Shown: positions 5,705-5,794 of the stretch, piece after piece
Position numbering within the stretch: the first letter of the stretch is position 1
Layout of the letters: every line of letters begins with the position of its first letter
Assembly: GCA_010671965.1 (NCBI GenBank)
Contig: JAAHIC010000322.1
Location: 1-5,794 of the forward strand
Reading direction: 5' to 3'
DNA: 5,794 nt
From: Leptolyngbya sp. SIO4C5
GTDB lineage: Bacteria; Cyanobacteriota; Cyanobacteriia; Phormidesmidales; Phormidesmidaceae
Position numbers and translations under genes: made by a program
Notes under the pieces: model-generated
Database searches by the model: none
Told to the model about the DNA's origin: nothing
What the model saw: the letters and a program-made list of their open reading frames with translations, nothing else

Positions 5705-5794
5705 CGCCGCCTACAACGAGTATGCCTACCACATCGAGCAGTGGGGGCCGCTGCTTTACGTCATAGAGCTAGGGCTGCTAACGTTTGTGATTTT
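5682..5794. repeat. Terminal 23-bp perfect inverted repeat around 67 bp
   Basis: Bases 5772-5794 are the exact reverse complement of 5682-5704; the arms begin GGGCTGCTAACG and AAAATCACAAAC respectively. The match breaks on the inner side (C at 5705 where T is expected) and runs right to the last base of the window on the outer side, so its true length is unknown. Both arms encode the same SdhC residues, GLLTFVI, on opposite strands. A 23-bp match inside a conserved coding sequence is a duplication, not chance. Confidence 0.97.
5705..5794 (+). pseudogene. sdhC: Inverted piece of the sdhC 5' region
   Basis: The plus strand from 5712 reads in frame YNEYAYHIEQWG, PLLYVIEL and then GLLTFVI. This is the part of SdhC that should lie immediately before the GLLTFVIFHALLGI of the minus-strand gene: family members have an AYNxYAxxxExxGPLLYxIEL segment just there. 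The piece is therefore the expected neighbour in the wrong orientation. Turning bases 5705-5771 around would restore a continuous sdhC frame across 5704. It is best explained as a fold-back chimera at a contig end, not a separate gene. Confidence 0.9.

Noticed and set aside
5705..5771. A phase-variable invertible DNA switch in sdhC
   Set aside because: No recombinase gene is visible, the repeat ends exactly at the window edge, and no biological reason is apparent to switch a respiratory subunit; a chimera explains it more simply. Kept only as an alternative.

Overview
The window reads as a piece of a cyanobacterial genome, most likely a complete short contig. The strongest sign is the HIP1 octamer GCGATCGC: I count 11 perfect copies in 5.8 kb, where random sequence would give about 0.1. 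The protein families agree with this. A filamentous Leptolyngbya-like lineage is plausible, but I cannot fix the genus.

Layout from left to right. Positions 1-71 do not continue the gene beside them; their plus strand looks like an inverted piece of that gene's missing 3' end. On the minus strand, 1709 to 72, lies a two-gene unit: a MerR-like DNA-binding protein followed 12 bp later by a von Willebrand factor A (VWA) protein with an intact MIDAS metal site. A 204-bp intergenic region (1710-1913) separates this unit from a divergent plus-strand gene at 1914-3158. That gene is a complete CYP152-family cytochrome P450, a fatty-acid peroxygenase of the Bacillus P450-BSbeta type. Next, on the minus strand, come sdhA (start at 5130, end at 3220) and upstream of it sdhC (end at 5216, 5' end missing). 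These are the flavoprotein and cytochrome b558 subunits of a Bacillus-type succinate dehydrogenase/fumarate reductase.

The sdhC-sdhA pair would oxidise succinate to fumarate and pass electrons through membrane haems to quinone. The iron-sulfur subunit SdhB, needed to complete the complex, is not next to them. The P450 should act alone, using hydrogen peroxide to hydroxylate fatty acids. The MerR-like/VWA pair has no known biochemical role that I can assign. Its promoter carries an inverted repeat placed where MerR proteins usually bind.

The most striking structural signal is at the right end. After position 5704 the sequence flips: the plus strand of 5705-5794 encodes the next upstream part of sdhC in the opposite orientation and ends in a 23-bp perfect inverted copy of 5682-5704. 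A weaker, similar pattern occurs at the left end. Fold-back (snap-back) chimeras from amplification or assembly at both contig ends are the simplest explanation, and they cut off the ends of sdhC and the VWA gene. I found no CRISPR array, RNA gene, insertion sequence or prophage, and no convincing new defence or mobile system.
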